Positions 22,901-37,900 are shown, counted from the stretch's first letter. The stretch is 64,000 bases of DNA from Dactylorhiza incarnata (GCA_033032865.1 JAWHQI010000277.1:2202501-2266500); one strand, 5' to 3'. Notes: generated by a model not told the origin, from the letters alone. A program made the numbers and translations.

Positions 22901-25900
22901 GTTACAACAGCATCACCGTCGACTATTGGGCCAATTGCTTTACCACTCTCATCAACTATGACAAAAGGAGGTAAGTATTGATCATTAGCATTGGGTTTTG
23001 ATCTGAGTGTTTTCACGGCTTCAACCGCATTTTGAAACTTGTGTGGTGCTTCACCAAGAACTTGAGCATCCCATCCTCGTTTAACAACATCCCAATCATT
23101 CTGCATAATTCATTGGAAGAATGATTATATATAATCAATGTTTTTTTGCTAAAAATGTCTCGATCAAAAGTAAAAAGTAAGAAATTAAGTCTAGCACCTC
23201 TATAATATCAATGTAACAAAAGATATTGAGGGAAAGAGGCCAGATGAAAACTGTTCACCCTGAGATAGGTACATTTCACTATGGAGTTTCATCCCTTTTA
23301 TGAGAACAAAAATGCTAGTATCTACAGATAAAGTACAATTATTTCCCTACAAACCACCACAGTAAAGAACAAATCATAAAATCTGTAACAAAAAGAAAAC
23401 ATACTAAATACATCCCATTAAAATAAGTTTTATTTAGAGATTCAACGCTCAACTTTTATAATTTATTGTATATATATCGTAAACCTTTATATATATAGAG
23501 AGAGAGAGAGAGACACACGCACACACCATATTATAAGGCAATATGCCTATTTTCTTTGCTAACACCACACTTTCAATATCAGCTTTATATACACACACAC
23601 ACACCAAGGCAATATGTCTATTTTCTTTGCTAACACCACACTTTCAATATCAGCCTTAGGATCTCATTAGGTAAAAATCCTAATCTATATTGCATGGGGA
23701 TGGAGACGGAATATGAGATACGCTACACTACGGATATGAATTTCCTGATTTTTAAAAAAAGTAGGATACGGGATAAGTTTTCTAGTTTAAATATAAATAT
23801 AAATAAATATGAAGACATGCATACAATCACATCCTTTTTATTTTTTTTCAATTATTATATCTCACATCATATATTAAATGAAGATAAATTTTATATGAGT
23901 CATCAAATCATATCATATTATAGATAGTAGTCATGAATAAAACTATGTAATCAATTGACTCACACCATTTGTCATCCAAACACATGTCTTTCTTCGTATT
24001 TTCATCACAATGTACACAATTTTTTATCATTTTCAAGCATATTCGGGCCTATCCATTTATCCGCCACACATTATCCGCCACACATTATCCTCCTGCATGA
24101 CACCTCCCTCCTCTCTTCCCATCGAAAAATCAGATCATTGAACAACCCTCCTTTCACTTAATCCAAACACCACGACCACGACGATGGTCCCGTACGTCTA
24201 CTGCAAAGCCGTGGATATCGGCAAACATTGCCGACATGTCGACTGAGATAAAGGTTTCATGGACAAAACGACATGATATCAATATTTTTGAAAAAAAATC
24301 CTTTTGGAATATATCAGCCAACTTATCAGTTATCGGCTAATACAATAAAAGCGATATATTAGCTGGCATTTTTAAATTTGCTTTATTTTGCGTCTACGAT
24401 TTAATAAACAATGAAACGTTTGTTATCTTTTGTTTGTTTTGTACTCTAACTCTCGACTATCTTATTGCTTCATCTGACTTTCTTCTCTGCGCTCGTCAAT
24501 CGTCGACGTTGATTCTACTTGGACTTTAGATTTTAGACTGATGGTTAATTATCTACTTTAGTAGGTTTAAAAGTTCAATGAATATTAAAGTATTAATATA
24601 TCTAAATTAAAAAAAAATTTATAAATATAATTATGTACATAAATAATTAAATATTGAAACCCGGTATATGAAATATCTCAGATATAACCCCCAACATATT
24701 AAACTGACATGAAAAACTCAAACAATGTGTCCCTGAAATCCAACATCCGCAACCTTGGACATAGATAATGCTTAATCGACTATACGCTCTAGGTCTTCCG
24801 CCCAAATTCCTCTCCTCTTACCTCTTTATTCCTTGTGCATCACAGATTATCTTCCTCAATCTCATACTTTTGAATCCTATGCTCTTACGACTTATTCTGG
24901 CTTCAACATATCCGAACAAACGCATTGTTCATCTACATTGATTTCATTTTTTTGTTATATTCACGATCTCAGATATCCTCTTACGACTTCTTCGTTATTC
25001 CATTTCCTTAGTGATGGGGATGCCACAAACTCGTGTGTAGGGCTATTCTAAACTCAAAAATCGTTGAATATTAATCCAATTTGGAATTGGTTACAATTGA
25101 TTAATTTGAGTCGATTCATTTTGACACAAGTCACATTTCAAGCCGATTTCGAGTCTACCTAGAATCGTTATAAATATGATTTGAATCAACTCAAACTTAT
25201 TAAAATATTAAGTATTTAAAGTCTAAACCTAAACTAAATGAGTAAAGCCTTAAAGGGCTTCATTTGCTCAATTTCAAGCTGGCTCAATTTAATTTTGAGC
25301 TGACTAGGAATAAAGACAAAAAATGCTCAATTTTGAGTCGTCTCAATTCAATCGAGAGCAGACTCGGAATCAAGAAATTTCGAGTCGAGTAAGCTTGACT
25401 CAAAATTGGGTCGATTTCGAGCCGAGTATGACTCAAAAAATTCAATTTCACGTCGAGCCCAAACACTTAAGCTCAACTCGATATTTGCCCCGCTCATATA
25501 GTTCTAGTTATTAAAGGCTCAAGGCGCAACAATGCGCAAAGGGGTCTTCGAGCCTAAGCGCGAGGCTCAAGGCGAAGGCGCAAGGCTCAAGGCGAAGGCG
25601 CAAGGCTCAAGGCGAAGGCTCAAGGCTCAAAGGGCAGGCGTGTGCCTGACGAGGCAAGGAGCAAACCTCTGAGCTTGGTGAGCCTTGAGCCGATAAGGAT
25701 GATTAAGACCATTATTTTTTAGCAGATCGTTGATCTAAAAATTTTAGTATTTTATTCGTATTTTTATGATCTTTATTTAGTATGTTTTGGAGGTCGTCAT
25801 TATCAAAGAGTCATGACCGTTCATGGTCCCTCAGTCTATAAATAGAGGTAGAAGGCTCATTTAATGGGCATTTAAAGTTTGCGAGAAATCGATCTTTGTG

Positions 25901-28900
25901 ATCACCAATGTCGAAACAAAAAAATTGAGTGCGACGCTCGAAAATATCCCTTCTCCTACTACCCTCTCTTTCCCTCAATTTCCACCTCCGGACACCACCA
26001 CCTCCTCCTCACCAGGCCCTCATCACTCATTGGCCCGCCAAATAATTCTTACTGATAATTTTCCGACGACCACCTCCAGCATCATCTCCACCTTCTTCGG
26101 CCATCACCAACTCCTTGGCTGGCCATGTACTTCATGTTATTTATTTTTCGACATCCACGACCTCTGGCCACCGTCAATGATGAGTCCAATTTATATAGGG
26201 TTTTTCGGACTCATCTGGACTAGTTTTCACTCACTTGCACTTCACTTTTAGTTCATTGCTGTTTATACTTCACCGGTTCACTCTTCTCACATGAAGTGCA
26301 CATTTGGGCCCATTGTGGTGTGCTATTGAGCACTATTCTGCTGGGGGTAAGCGCATTGTGCTCCCCATCTCTTTATTTTGAAGTATTTAAGTTGTTTCCG
26401 TGTGTTGGAGGGTTGTGCCCCAATTTGGTGTATTGCATTGTAGGTGAGCAGATCCCCATTTCTAGTTGAATTTTTTCTTGTATCAGTCGCACGGTCGTGT
26501 GTTACCTAGACGCACAATCTCTGCAACTGTGCGCGTCTGTAGTGCCACAGAATAGTGATCTGGACGGCTCGTGCATTTTGTTAGCGCACGGCCAGTATCG
26601 TTCGTGCGTGAGTAAAAGCGCACGAGCTTCTCTTTTTTGACTAAAATTTTATGAATTAATCGCCCGTGTGTTTCCTTCACGCACGATTGGATTCAACCGT
26701 GCGAGAAGGAAATCGCACGATCTTCTCTGTTTGGCTTGTTTTTCAGCGCTCTGTCGTTACCTGTGCGTTTTGTTCTCGCACGGTCAGTTTCGACCATGCG
26801 TGAGTAAAATCGCACGGGCTCTTTTGCCTGGCCTGGGCTTCCTGCTCAACAAATTTCGCACGATCCAAGCACGGTCGTGCGTTCGACCGTGCGTGCCTAT
26901 TTTTCTCACTGTTTGCTATATAAGTGCAGGAACTCGCCCTATTCGGGATCTTTTCGCCATTTTCGCGCCCAAGTGTCCAGCTCCGCCCCATTTCGCCGCC
27001 CCTTGCCGCCCACTTTCGGGAGGAGCTCCGGCCACATTTCTCTTGCAAATCCAAGGCTAGGACTTCATCTGTGGCTTCCTCCATCATCGCACGCTCTCAA
27101 GCTCCATTTCGGGGGATTTCGCACTGCACTTACGGAGTTCTCCGGTGAAGACCGTGGCTGAAGGTGAATGACGAAGAAGACGAGTATAGTGGAAGAAGGT
27201 GACAGCTCTTTTGGACCTCGGACGGCAGTCGAAGCCCGAGCACGGACGAGGCTTGACAACCCTCGATTCCGGTCGTGAACCTTTGATGAGTCTTCGTGCT
27301 TCAGTTGTATTCTTCCCGACTCTTTGATTGTAGTACGTTTCCCTTGAATTGCTTGGGTATGTGTGAATGATGATGTCCATGAACCCTAAATTGGTATTAT
27401 TGTTAATTTCATGTCTTTGAATTTCATTGTGGTTTGTATGACGTGTTGAGCGCCTCCATTTCATAACCTCCATTCCACCAACGCATTGAGTTGCCGCACT
27501 AGCAATTGTTAGTGGTGTGCTTTGTGACGAGGTGCTTTCGACCCTCATTCCGCATGCGCGAACCATCCACCCGCTTGCCTTCTCGCCCATCCACCGTATG
27601 AAGCGGTGTGTGCGACCCGCATTAGCATAGTTAGTTTTTCTTTTGCTTTTCTAAAACCAAATCCAAAGCTCTTGTGCTAGCTTAATCTTTATAATTAGTT
27701 TTCTAAACAACAGAATTACACATCCCAACCTATGTTCCTTCGAGATAGATACTTGGGGATTTACTCTCACTTTTTATATTACTTGAGCTACCGATGCACT
27801 TGTCGTTAGCGCATCAAGTTTTTGGGGTCGGTGCACTAGTGATCGAGAAAGAAGGAGAGAGAAAATGGAAGCTCACGCGCCGTTCTCTTTTCAGCCAATA
27901 GCATTTCCTCAAGGTCCTTAATGACTTTGTTCTTCTGTGCAAATTCAACATTCCTAAGTTTTGTGGCTTCCTTGTATTTACCCACTTCTTTGCTCATAGC
28001 AGACAGCTTTTCAGCTGTCTCCTGGAGATCAGATTGGGTATTTTTCAAGGAAGCTAACTCCTTAGATTGAACTCTAAGGAGCTTCTTGTTTTTTCTTGAA
28101 AGCATCCCACAAAGCTTCATACTACTGCATCAGTTCAGACTCATCCTCATGTGGGGATCTTGAGGATGTGCAATTGCAAGCAGACTCACATTCATTCTCA
28201 TGCATAGAATCTGCCATTGATTCAGAATCAGAGGCAGACAGGGGGACTCTGATAAGTACCTTCCCAGGAGAGGTGCCCTCTCTGATAAGTACCTTCTCAG
28301 GAGAGCTTTGGATTTGGTTTTAGAGAATCAAAAGAAAAACTAACTACGCTAATGCGGATCGCACACACCGCTTCGCACGGTGGATGGGCGAGAAGGCAAG
28401 CGGGTGGATGGTTCGCACAGACGGAATGAGGGTCGAAAGCACCTCGTCACAAAGCACGCCACTAACAATTGCTAGTGCGGCAACTCAATGCGTTGGTGGA
28501 ATGGAGGTTATGAAATGGAGGCGCTCCACGCGTCATACAAACCACAATGAAATTCAAAGACATGAAATTAACAATAATACCAATTTATGGTTCATGGACA
28601 TCATCATTCACACATACCCAAGCAATTCAAGGAAAAAGTACTACAATCAAAGAGGAGGGAAGAATACAACCGAAGCATGAAGACTCTTCAAAGGTTCATA
28701 GCCGGAATCGAGGGTTGTCAAGCCTCGTCCGTGCTCGGGCTTCGACTGTCGTCCGGGGTCCAGAAGAGCTGTCACCTTCTTCCGTTATACCCGTCTTCTT
28801 CATCAATCACCTTCAGCCACGGTCTTCACTGGAGAACTCCACAAGTGCAATGTGAAATCCCTCGAAATGGAGCTTGAGAGCGTGCGATGATGGAGGCCAC

Positions 28901-31900
28901 GGATGAAGTCCTAGCCTTAGATTTGCAAGAGAAATGTAGCCTGAGCTCCTCCCGGAAGTGGGCGGCAAGGGGGCGGCGAAATGGGGCGGAGCTGGACACT
29001 TGGGCGCGAAAATGGCGAAAAGATCCTGAACAGGGCGAGTTCCTGCAATTATATAGCAAACAGTGAGAAAAATAGGCACACGCGGTCGAACGCACCACCG
29101 TGCGTGGATCGTGCGAAATTTATCGAGCAGAAAGCCCAGAAAGGCCAGGCAAAAGAGCCTGTGCAATTTTGCTCACGCACGGTCGAAACTGACCGTGCGA
29201 GAACAAAACGCACGGGTAGCGACAGAGCGCTGAAAAACAGGCCAAACAGAGAAGATGGTGAGATTTCCTTCTCGCACGGTTGAATCTAATCGTGCGTGAA
29301 GAAAATGCACAGACAATTAATTCATAAAATTTTACACAAAAAAGAGAAGCTCGTATGATTTTACTCACGCACGGGCGATACTGACCGTGCGCAAACAAAC
29401 CGCACGAGCCGGGCAGATCACTATTCTGAGGCACTACAGACGCGCACAGTTGCAGAGATCGTGTGTCAAGGTAACGCACGACCGTGCGATTCATACAAGA
29501 AAGAATTCAACTAGAAATGCGGATCGGCCCACCTACAATGCAAAACACCAAACTGGGGCACAGAACTCCAGCACACAGAAACAACTTAAATACTGCAAAA
29601 TAAAGAGATGGGGAGCACAATGTGCTTACCCCCAGCAGAATAGTGCGCAATAACACACCACAATGGGCCGAAATGTGCACTTCGTGTGAGAAGAGTGAAC
29701 CAGTGAAATATAAACAATAATGAACAAAAAGTGAAGTGCAAGTGAGTGAAAACTAGCCTAGATGAGTTCGAAAAACCCTATATAAATCGGACTCATCAGC
29801 CACCTCTGATAACCTCTAGGCCGACCACCCCTCATCACACCCACCTTCTCCTATAACTTCCATAATTCCCTCATCCCACCGGCCACCACATCATAACTTC
29901 CATGTAACCACCCACCACTCCATCGTTTACCATTTATCCCCATCACAGCTCACCCCACAATATCAGCCCACTGCCCCTCACACCCACTTAAATTAAGGGG
30001 AAATTAACACGTCATCTCCCATTAACACCCTTTTCCAACCCTCAGGTACGCCAATCAGCCTCATCAAGTCTTCCCTCAAGCCCAGAACCCTCCAAACAGC
30101 AACCTACCCCCTTTCCCTTCAATTTCAGCGCACTTTAGACAGCAATTGCAGCAGCTGGAATTCCCGGATTCAGCCAAATCTGGCTAACTTGCAGCTCATC
30201 CCTTGTCCATGACAACCTTGGGAGCTCCAATTTTGATCCAGTTCAGTCCCATATCCCAAAGCTGGCCACGGCCCCCTGCCCCCACAACTGAAAATTGCTT
30301 CCCTGCCCTCCTACTCCTTTCCGAGGATCCAATTGAGTCCAACCTCCGTTTCCCAGGTCACCGTCCACTCAATCCATATCCTTTGAGCCTTCTACTTCAT
30401 AAGGATTGTAAGCTTTATTGATCGATTGTGTCTTTTTAGTGTTGAATTGTCTTTTTTTTATTATTAATTTGTAATTGTTGCTGGCAAGTCTTTTGTGTAG
30501 TTGTTTTTCCGCACTCTCACATATATATATCGCATTATGTATTTCTCTATTTTGGAGTTCTATTTGATTGAGGACCCTGCAAATCAGACAACCCTTTTGG
30601 AGTTCTTCTTCTTCTTATTTAAACATGCAGCTAGCCAACTAAAGCTTCAAGGTTGACAAGTTCAAGCTTATTAAGCTTTCAAGGACATCCGAATCAAAAT
30701 TCTTAACGGTAAGAATTAAACTCAAGTGATTAATTTTCATTTTTTTCGTGTTTGATCAAATTTCCACATTCAACAAATGAAAATGATTAATTTTATAGTT
30801 TTTTGAAATGATTGTTTATATAATTGGATGATACCAAATTCAATTTCATATTTTAAATCTTACTTTAGGAATGTAGTAGGATCTTACGATCCTCGATCCG
30901 ATCCTACGATCCGATCAGATCCGATCCAACCCCCGCAACGATCCCACCTAGGATCTCGATCCTGACAACCTTGGTTGTACCAGGGAGGGACCGCTTGACG
31001 TCGCACCAAGGGAGACCGGCGGTTTCCAAACTTGGATCCAAAACCATCGATACCCCCCACCCACCGTAACCTGCATATATAAATACTCAAACTGAAAATA
31101 GGGCCATCCTAATCGGATGACCCACAACGTCCAAGCAGATCGGATGCTAAATATGACTCAAAAAATATAAAATAATACATCAAACTGACTCGAAACGACC
31201 GTCCGGGCGCAACCGCGGACTCGGATCGCAAGAACGGGTAGCGGTTCACCGCCTTCTGCGTGAATAGACTCGTGTCGGTCGCTGAACTCCATCAATTCCT
31301 CACGGTTTGAAAGCACTCATCTCCGGTGAGTGACGACGGTCGTACTCGCGGCGTAGCCTCGGGGCAAGTCTATCGAGCTCCTCTGAAGAAATCCACGTGT
31401 CATCATAAAGCAGGCAGCCTCTCCAACGAACAAGATAGCGTACAATCTCGTCTGCCTGCGGTATAGAAGTCGTGACCCATGATCTGAAGTATGTCGCCAG
31501 TAGGAGTAAGTGGCTCTGGATGTAATGTATCTCCGTCTGACTGCTGGATCGGTGGGACCGTCGAAGGTACAGGGTGACCCTCATGGAGCGACTCCTCAGG
31601 TGAAAACATGGCAGGACTGGTAAGGGCTAAAGGGGGCAAAGGCTCGGGTATGGGTGTGGAGAAAGGATCCACATACACGCGCTCCTCGTAGTAAGGAGTC
31701 AGATCTTCTACATTGAATACTCGGTTGATGCCCATACTATGAGGGATGCCAATTTCATATGCGTCCGTACCAATCCGCCACACAACTGTATATGGACCCA
31801 TTCGGCGAACGCTCAATTTCTTTGTTGGTTCTTGCGGGACCCTCTCAGGTCGAATGTGAATGATCACTTTTTCTCCCGCCTCAAAGATTTGTTCCCGCCT

Positions 31901-34900
31901 GTGTTGATCTGCTTGATCTTTATAGTAATCATTACTATATGCAATTTTCTTACGGCCTCATGAAGTGCATGCACATGTTGAATAAGATACTCTGCTGACT
32001 CACTGGGTCGGGACTCAAGAGGGACATCAATCAGGTCAATAGGCTGTTACGGGCTGCGCGCCCGTTTATCTAGTATGATTATCTTTAGTATGTTCATGTT
32101 ATAATTATGTAGGTAGGCCTCGAGCATCGGGCTAAGATATTAGGAGTTATTATTATCTTTTGTCTTGTAATGTGTTGTAAGCATATATAAAGGCATCAGG
32201 GGTATTATATGAAGTAGGCAAGAAGAATTCTAGTTCCCGTCTTTGAATGTGAGGTCATGGTAGCTCTCTCCTCCAACAAGCAAGCCCCGCCTAGGCAGTC
32301 GCGGTCATGGCTCCATAGTAATCTCCGTACCGCATCCCCACCTCCAAGCACTTCCCCGACGATCTTCGACCAAGGCCCATAACAACTTGGTATCAGAGCT
32401 CTCGGTCCACCGTCGGCGCACGTCAACATAACCACAACGCCTCCCTCAAGCTCAACACCAGCAACCACCTTCGTCATCGTCTTCCCCGCACCAGCGGCCA
32501 ACTTCTTCACCGGCATCAGACGATACCGCCTCTGTCCTGCATCGACCCAGCTCCCCTACCCCGCATCGCACTCGTCCTCTTCTGCCAAGCACGCCAGCAA
32601 CAATCCTCCGCGCTCGCTCTACAGCCCAACCATCGCCAAGCACGCCATCGGCGTCTGTGCTTTCTTTCCGCCCACTGAACAGGCCGATAACCATCGACGA
32701 AGCCTCCTCACGAGATCTCCTAGAGCCGCACCCGCCTGCTAGCAGATTCGAACCTCTGTCCTATTAATTTTTTTTCCTCGAGCCCTGCGCCAGTAAACGT
32801 GTCGCAGACCACCAGTCGACATTGTATTTCCTGAGCAGCGTTTTCCCGCAACCTTTACCCCCTTCCAGCACCCCTTTTACTTTTGTCTTAATTTTCGTGG
32901 ACCCCACCACCACTCTCTTCCACTCTTGACTTTCCCCCACACGCATGCCATAGCCCTTTTCACGCCATTTCCCCTCCATTACTATTATTATTATTCCTTC
33001 TCATCTAATTACCTAAGCCACTTCATTAATTTGCCTCAAGCCGCACACCCAACCAACCTATTTCTATTTTTCTGTTCAGCTATTCTCCGGCGCATTATTA
33101 GTTGAAACATTGGGCGCAACCGCGGCGCCCGTGGCCACTCCCAATCATCCGCCCCGGCGCAATCCGAACGCCCTGTCACCCGCTCCTCTTCTCGCTCCTC
33201 TCGCACGATGGGTGACTCGTCTGACCAACTAAGTCAAATTATGACCATGTTGCAGGCCGTCATGGCACAGCAGGCCGCACAAACTGCACTCACGCAACGA
33301 CAACAGGAGGTCATTACTGCGCTCTCCAAGCGCCTTGGTGATCTTTCTACCGCCCCCGCACACGATCGTACAAGCAGCAGTCAGGCACCGCCACTTCTTC
33401 GCCAAGCTTCGGCACAACTGACCGCCCACGAGCCACCACCGCCAGTCCTCGCGCACCCAGTCGCTGCGATTGAACCACGCTACACCAGATTAGAATTTCC
33501 AACCTATGATGGGAAAAGTGATCCCTTGTGCTAGCTCACCAAATGTGAGCAATTCTTCGGCCACCAACAAACTTCGGCAGCAGACCGAATCCATCTAGCA
33601 TCTTTCCATCTGCTCGACTCCACTGTTTTGTGGGCCTCTCGACTTCTCACCGACCGACCAAATCTGCTATGGGAAGACTTCAAAAGGCTATGCAACTTGC
33701 GTTTCGGACCTCCGATCCGCAGCAACCCCCTCGAAGAACTCACATCTCTACGACAAACAGGGTCAGTAGACGAGTACCTGGAACAATTTCAGCTTCTCTT
33801 GGCGCATGTTCCTCTTTCCCCGGATATGCATGTCAACATTTTCACAGCTGGACTTCGCGAGCGCCTGCGAATGGATGTCGAGTTTGAGGCCCCACCAGAC
33901 TTAGTGACTGCTATGAGTATGGCCTGGCTCTGCGATCGTCGCCTCCAGCTAGCACAGACGGAATACCCTCCTGCCACCAACATCGTTCAACAAGGTCGTA
34001 CTGAGGGTCCTCCAGCCCCTCCGGTCCGCCAATTATCTCAGGCGGAGATGTTGCAACGACGTGCCCATGGACTATGTTTTAATTGCGACGAGCAGTACAC
34101 TCGCGGCCACAGGTGCAACCGGCTCTTCTATCTACACGTCGAGGACTCTGACGACGAGGGCATCGGATAAAGCTTGAGGACAAGCTCTTTTTGAAGGAAG
34201 GGTGAGATGTTACGGGTTGCGCGCCCGCTTATCTAGTATGATTATCTTTAGTATGTTCATGTTATAATTATGTAGGTAGGCCTCGAGCACCGGCTTAGAT
34301 ATTAGGAGTTATTATTATCTTTTGTCTTGTAATGTGTCGTAAGCCTTTATAAAGGCATCAGGGGTATTATATGAAGTAGGCAAGAAGAATTCTAGTTCCC
34401 GTCTTTGAATGTGAGGTCTTGGTAGCTCTCTCCTCCAACGAGCAAGCCCTGCCTAGGCAGTCGCGGTCATGGCTCCATAGTATCTCTGTACCGCATCCCC
34501 ACCTCCAACCACTTCCCCGGCGATCTCCGACCAAGGCCCATAACATAGGCCTCCTAGGTTCATACCCTAATATGATATGAAATGGACTCAAACATGTGAT
34601 CCTATTGACAGAACTGTAATATGCAAACTCAGCTACAGGTAGAACGGAATCTCAGGTGAACGGACTATCCCCAACAAGAAAACGCAGTAGTGTCCCTAGA
34701 CTACGGTTAACAACCTCTTCTGTCCATCCGTCTGTGGGTAGTAGGCGGAGGAGAACTTCAGGATTGTACCAGTCTTCTTCCATAACGTCCTCCAAAAGTA
34801 ACTCGTGAAACGAACGTCGCGGTCAGAGACTATGAAAGTGGGTAATCTGTGATACTTAAATACCTCCCTAAAGAATAGCACAGTCACGTGAGAGGCGACA

Positions 34901-37900
34901 ATGGTCTTTCGGCCAGGAATAAAGTGGGTCATTTTAGAAAAATGGTCCACCACAACAAAGATTGAATTGAGTTTCCTCAAAGTGCGAGGGAACCCGAGTA
35001 CAAAATCCATACTAATATCAGTCCAGGGCCTCTGGGGGACGGGTAGTGGACTGTACAATCCAGTGGGCTGACGGGATCCCTTCGCGGTCTAACAAACTCG
35101 ACAATGCCTAACAACCCTAGTAACGTCCTTCGCCAGGCCAGAAGAAGTGATCCTTGACTAACGCAATCATCCTGTCTCGCCCGAAGTGCCCCGCTGCTCC
35201 GCCTGCGTGCAGCTCCCAGATGAGTAAATCTCGGAGGGATGTCCGAGGAACACAGAGACGAGAGCCCGTGAATAAGTACCCGTCAGAAATCACATAACCC
35301 TCGCAAAGGTCAGGAGGCCCCTCGATAGCGCTGCATAAACGTCACTGAAATCTGGTCACTCTGGGTAATCGTGAGCTAGACGCTCAAAGCCCACTACGCG
35401 GGTGCTCATGGTGTGGAGGATGCTGACGCGACTCAAGGCGTCAGCCAGTTTGTTCTCAACGCCAGCTAGAAACCTCGGACGTTATTGTGGCCGCCACAAC
35501 AAACATAACTCTAGCGACCTCTCAGCGTCAATCCTCTTCGGCACGTGGGGTGTGCAAAAGGCGACAGAGGACTCCTAACTCTAGCGACCTCTCAGCGCCG
35601 CTCTCCCATCCCTCCTATACAACGATTGAAATCTCCTCGATGGCGGCATCCTCAACCTTATTGTTGGGCTCGCCTGATTCCTCAATCAATAAATTCCTCA
35701 TCGGGCATTGCGTCGTGAAGTACCCACTGCCAGAACATCGATAACACTAGACGCCCACAGGTTTAGGGCCTCCAAGGACAATAGTTTTCCCCATCGCATC
35801 TGCGGGGGCGTGAGGGGGCAGTGGACGTGGTAGGAGTGGGTCTCCGAGTCGTGGTGGCATCAGGTCGAGTGGTGACCTGTCTCGGGCTAGCAGTGCGCAA
35901 ATATTTGCATGTATTCAAGTGCGAGCTGAAAGACATGCTTAACCGTATCAATCCTGTGGGGAATCAGTTCCCTTCGGATGAGCCAGGAGTCTTGTCTGAA
36001 AACGGGATGCAGTGGCAATGGGCTCCTCTAGAATATCACTACGGAGCACTAACTCATCGAAACGTGACATGTACTCTGCAACGGAGAGGGTCCATGTCGT
36101 AGAGCATTCAACTGATCTATGAGCTGATCACGATATGAAGCAGGGAAGTATTTATCTTTCAATCGCTGCTTCATCTCATCTCATTGGGTGACGGTGTAAT
36201 ATTTGTCCTGCTCAAGTGATCTCTCTATACTCGACCAATAAATTTTTGCCTGACCTATCAATTTCATTTGGTGAACGGCACACGCCTCTCGTCACTCATC
36301 TCAAACCAATCAAAATAGTGATCCATGTCCATAAGCCAATCGTTGAACGCCTTCGTGTCCAGATGACCGTCGAAGGAGGGTGCGTCAATGTGGATACGCC
36401 GAGTGATATCATCCTCTTCATGAGTCATCATGCGGCGTGGCTCACAGTAGTCGTCGTACTGATCATCATAGTCATAGTCATATTGTGTCAGTGGGGCTCA
36501 ACCTCTACGACCAGGTGGAGGTGGTGGGCGGTGATTTCTCCGTGGGTCCTGCCGATACTGGTAACCACGATATTCCCTCTCGCGGGAGGAGGGAGGTCTC
36601 GGCGAGGGGTGTCTATATCACATCTCTCACGAGGGGGTGTAGCATCTCAGGGATCCTCGGGTGGCTCCTCATCAGGGAGTAAAGCCGCTCGATCTCTAGG
36701 GGTCTCTAACTGATCGACCCTTGTGATAACCCTAGTGATGTCGCCTCTAAGGGCGTAGAACTGGGCCCCAATCCGATCAAATCGATAAAGAACAAGTTTT
36801 TGGAATTCAGCGGACGTCATGGCTGATTGTGAACTGGCGGCCCTATCGTCAGTGAGATTATGGTTTGACATAGGTTGACGATAATCCTTACCACTACGTA
36901 ACATGCAAGTGGCCCTAACCTGGCTCTGATACCAATTTGATGCAAAGGTAGGTCGACTCGGGGTGGGCAAACAAAATATGATTATATATGCAATGTGTTA
37001 TGATGTAAATGCAAGAGAAGCCCCGCATAAATAGCAACAGTAATTATTATCAAGCTTGTAGATGTCGGCCGACATGTCCTTTTTGAGGGGGAATCGACGC
37101 GTTACCGCCACATATCACGAAACTGACGTTTTCCAGTATTGCGGCGACCGTTATGGCGGCCATTAGAAATTAATAAGTTATTTTATTAAATTTTATAATT
37201 AAATCAGTTTTTATTATATAGTTATACTACGTTTGCCCCTCACGACGACTTCTCATCTCCCTCGCGTCCTCCTCACGACGCTCTGGGCTCTCGCCTTCTT
37301 CGCTTGCCCTAATCTCCGCCTCTGGCTCTCATCTTCTTCGCAGCTCTCCTTTGGTTACACTTCGGCACTTCGCCATTTTGAAAGTATGCAACATTGCTTA
37401 TTTATTATAAATTGATTAAACACTTGTTAGTAGTTTCATTTTCTAATAGGAATTTTAGTGTATACTTCATTAAATAAAATAATTACCATCTAATTAAAAA
37501 AATATTATGATATATAACATATATACATATAATATTACAATCCGACATTTTGAAATGTCCCCGATATATCCCCCGCAATCCGACATCCGACATAAAAAAC
37601 TGATGTAATACGGATTCTCAAATTCGATTTTAAATAACTAAACTCGAGTTCGTTTTTTATTATGCGAAGCAAGAAGGATTTTCACGAGTAAATATAAGCA
37701 ATAATCAACCACAATCTTGTAGACGCGCATATGAGCCTAACAATCGAGCATAATTAACAAAATGAAATAATTCTTTCACATGCCTATATGAAAAGAATGA
37801 GAAAAATACAAAAAGTTAGAAATTAACGACAAAGAGGCAAGATGATAATTAGGGCATAGTCAATTGACCATTAAATTATAAGCATTTAATTATATCTAAC

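Larger units (their letters stand above)
31295..36937 (-). pseudogene. Degenerate Ty3/gypsy chromovirus interior (gag, integrase, chromodomain-like)
   Basis: The minus strand starts with AATTGGTATCAGAGCCA (36937-36921), a tRNA-Met primer-binding site directly after the LTR end GCATCA. A gag follows, with [17 protein letters not shown] and [15 protein letters not shown] segments (about 36380-36110). The zinc knuckle at 35746-35700, CYRC...YFTTQCP, has lost its His. Protease, reverse transcriptase and RNase H are absent. The integrase zinc-binding part lies at about 35250-35160 and its core at 35058-34700 ([19 protein letters not shown]). It is split at 34551/32044 by a TR-GAG insertion, then resumes into the integrase C-terminus and a chromodomain-like [16 protein letters not shown] (about 31440-31393). 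Multiple stops and frameshifts make it nonfunctional. Confidence 0.85.

Noticed and set aside
26178..29798. Single large foldback transposon
   Set aside because: The outer flanks share no target duplication, one arm is truncated, and each arm has LTR ends; two LTRs brought together in inverted orientation fit better.
36216..36713. 165-codon plus-strand frame with a hydrophobic segment
   Set aside because: It is the reverse strand of the degenerate gypsy gag, whose motifs read on the minus strand.
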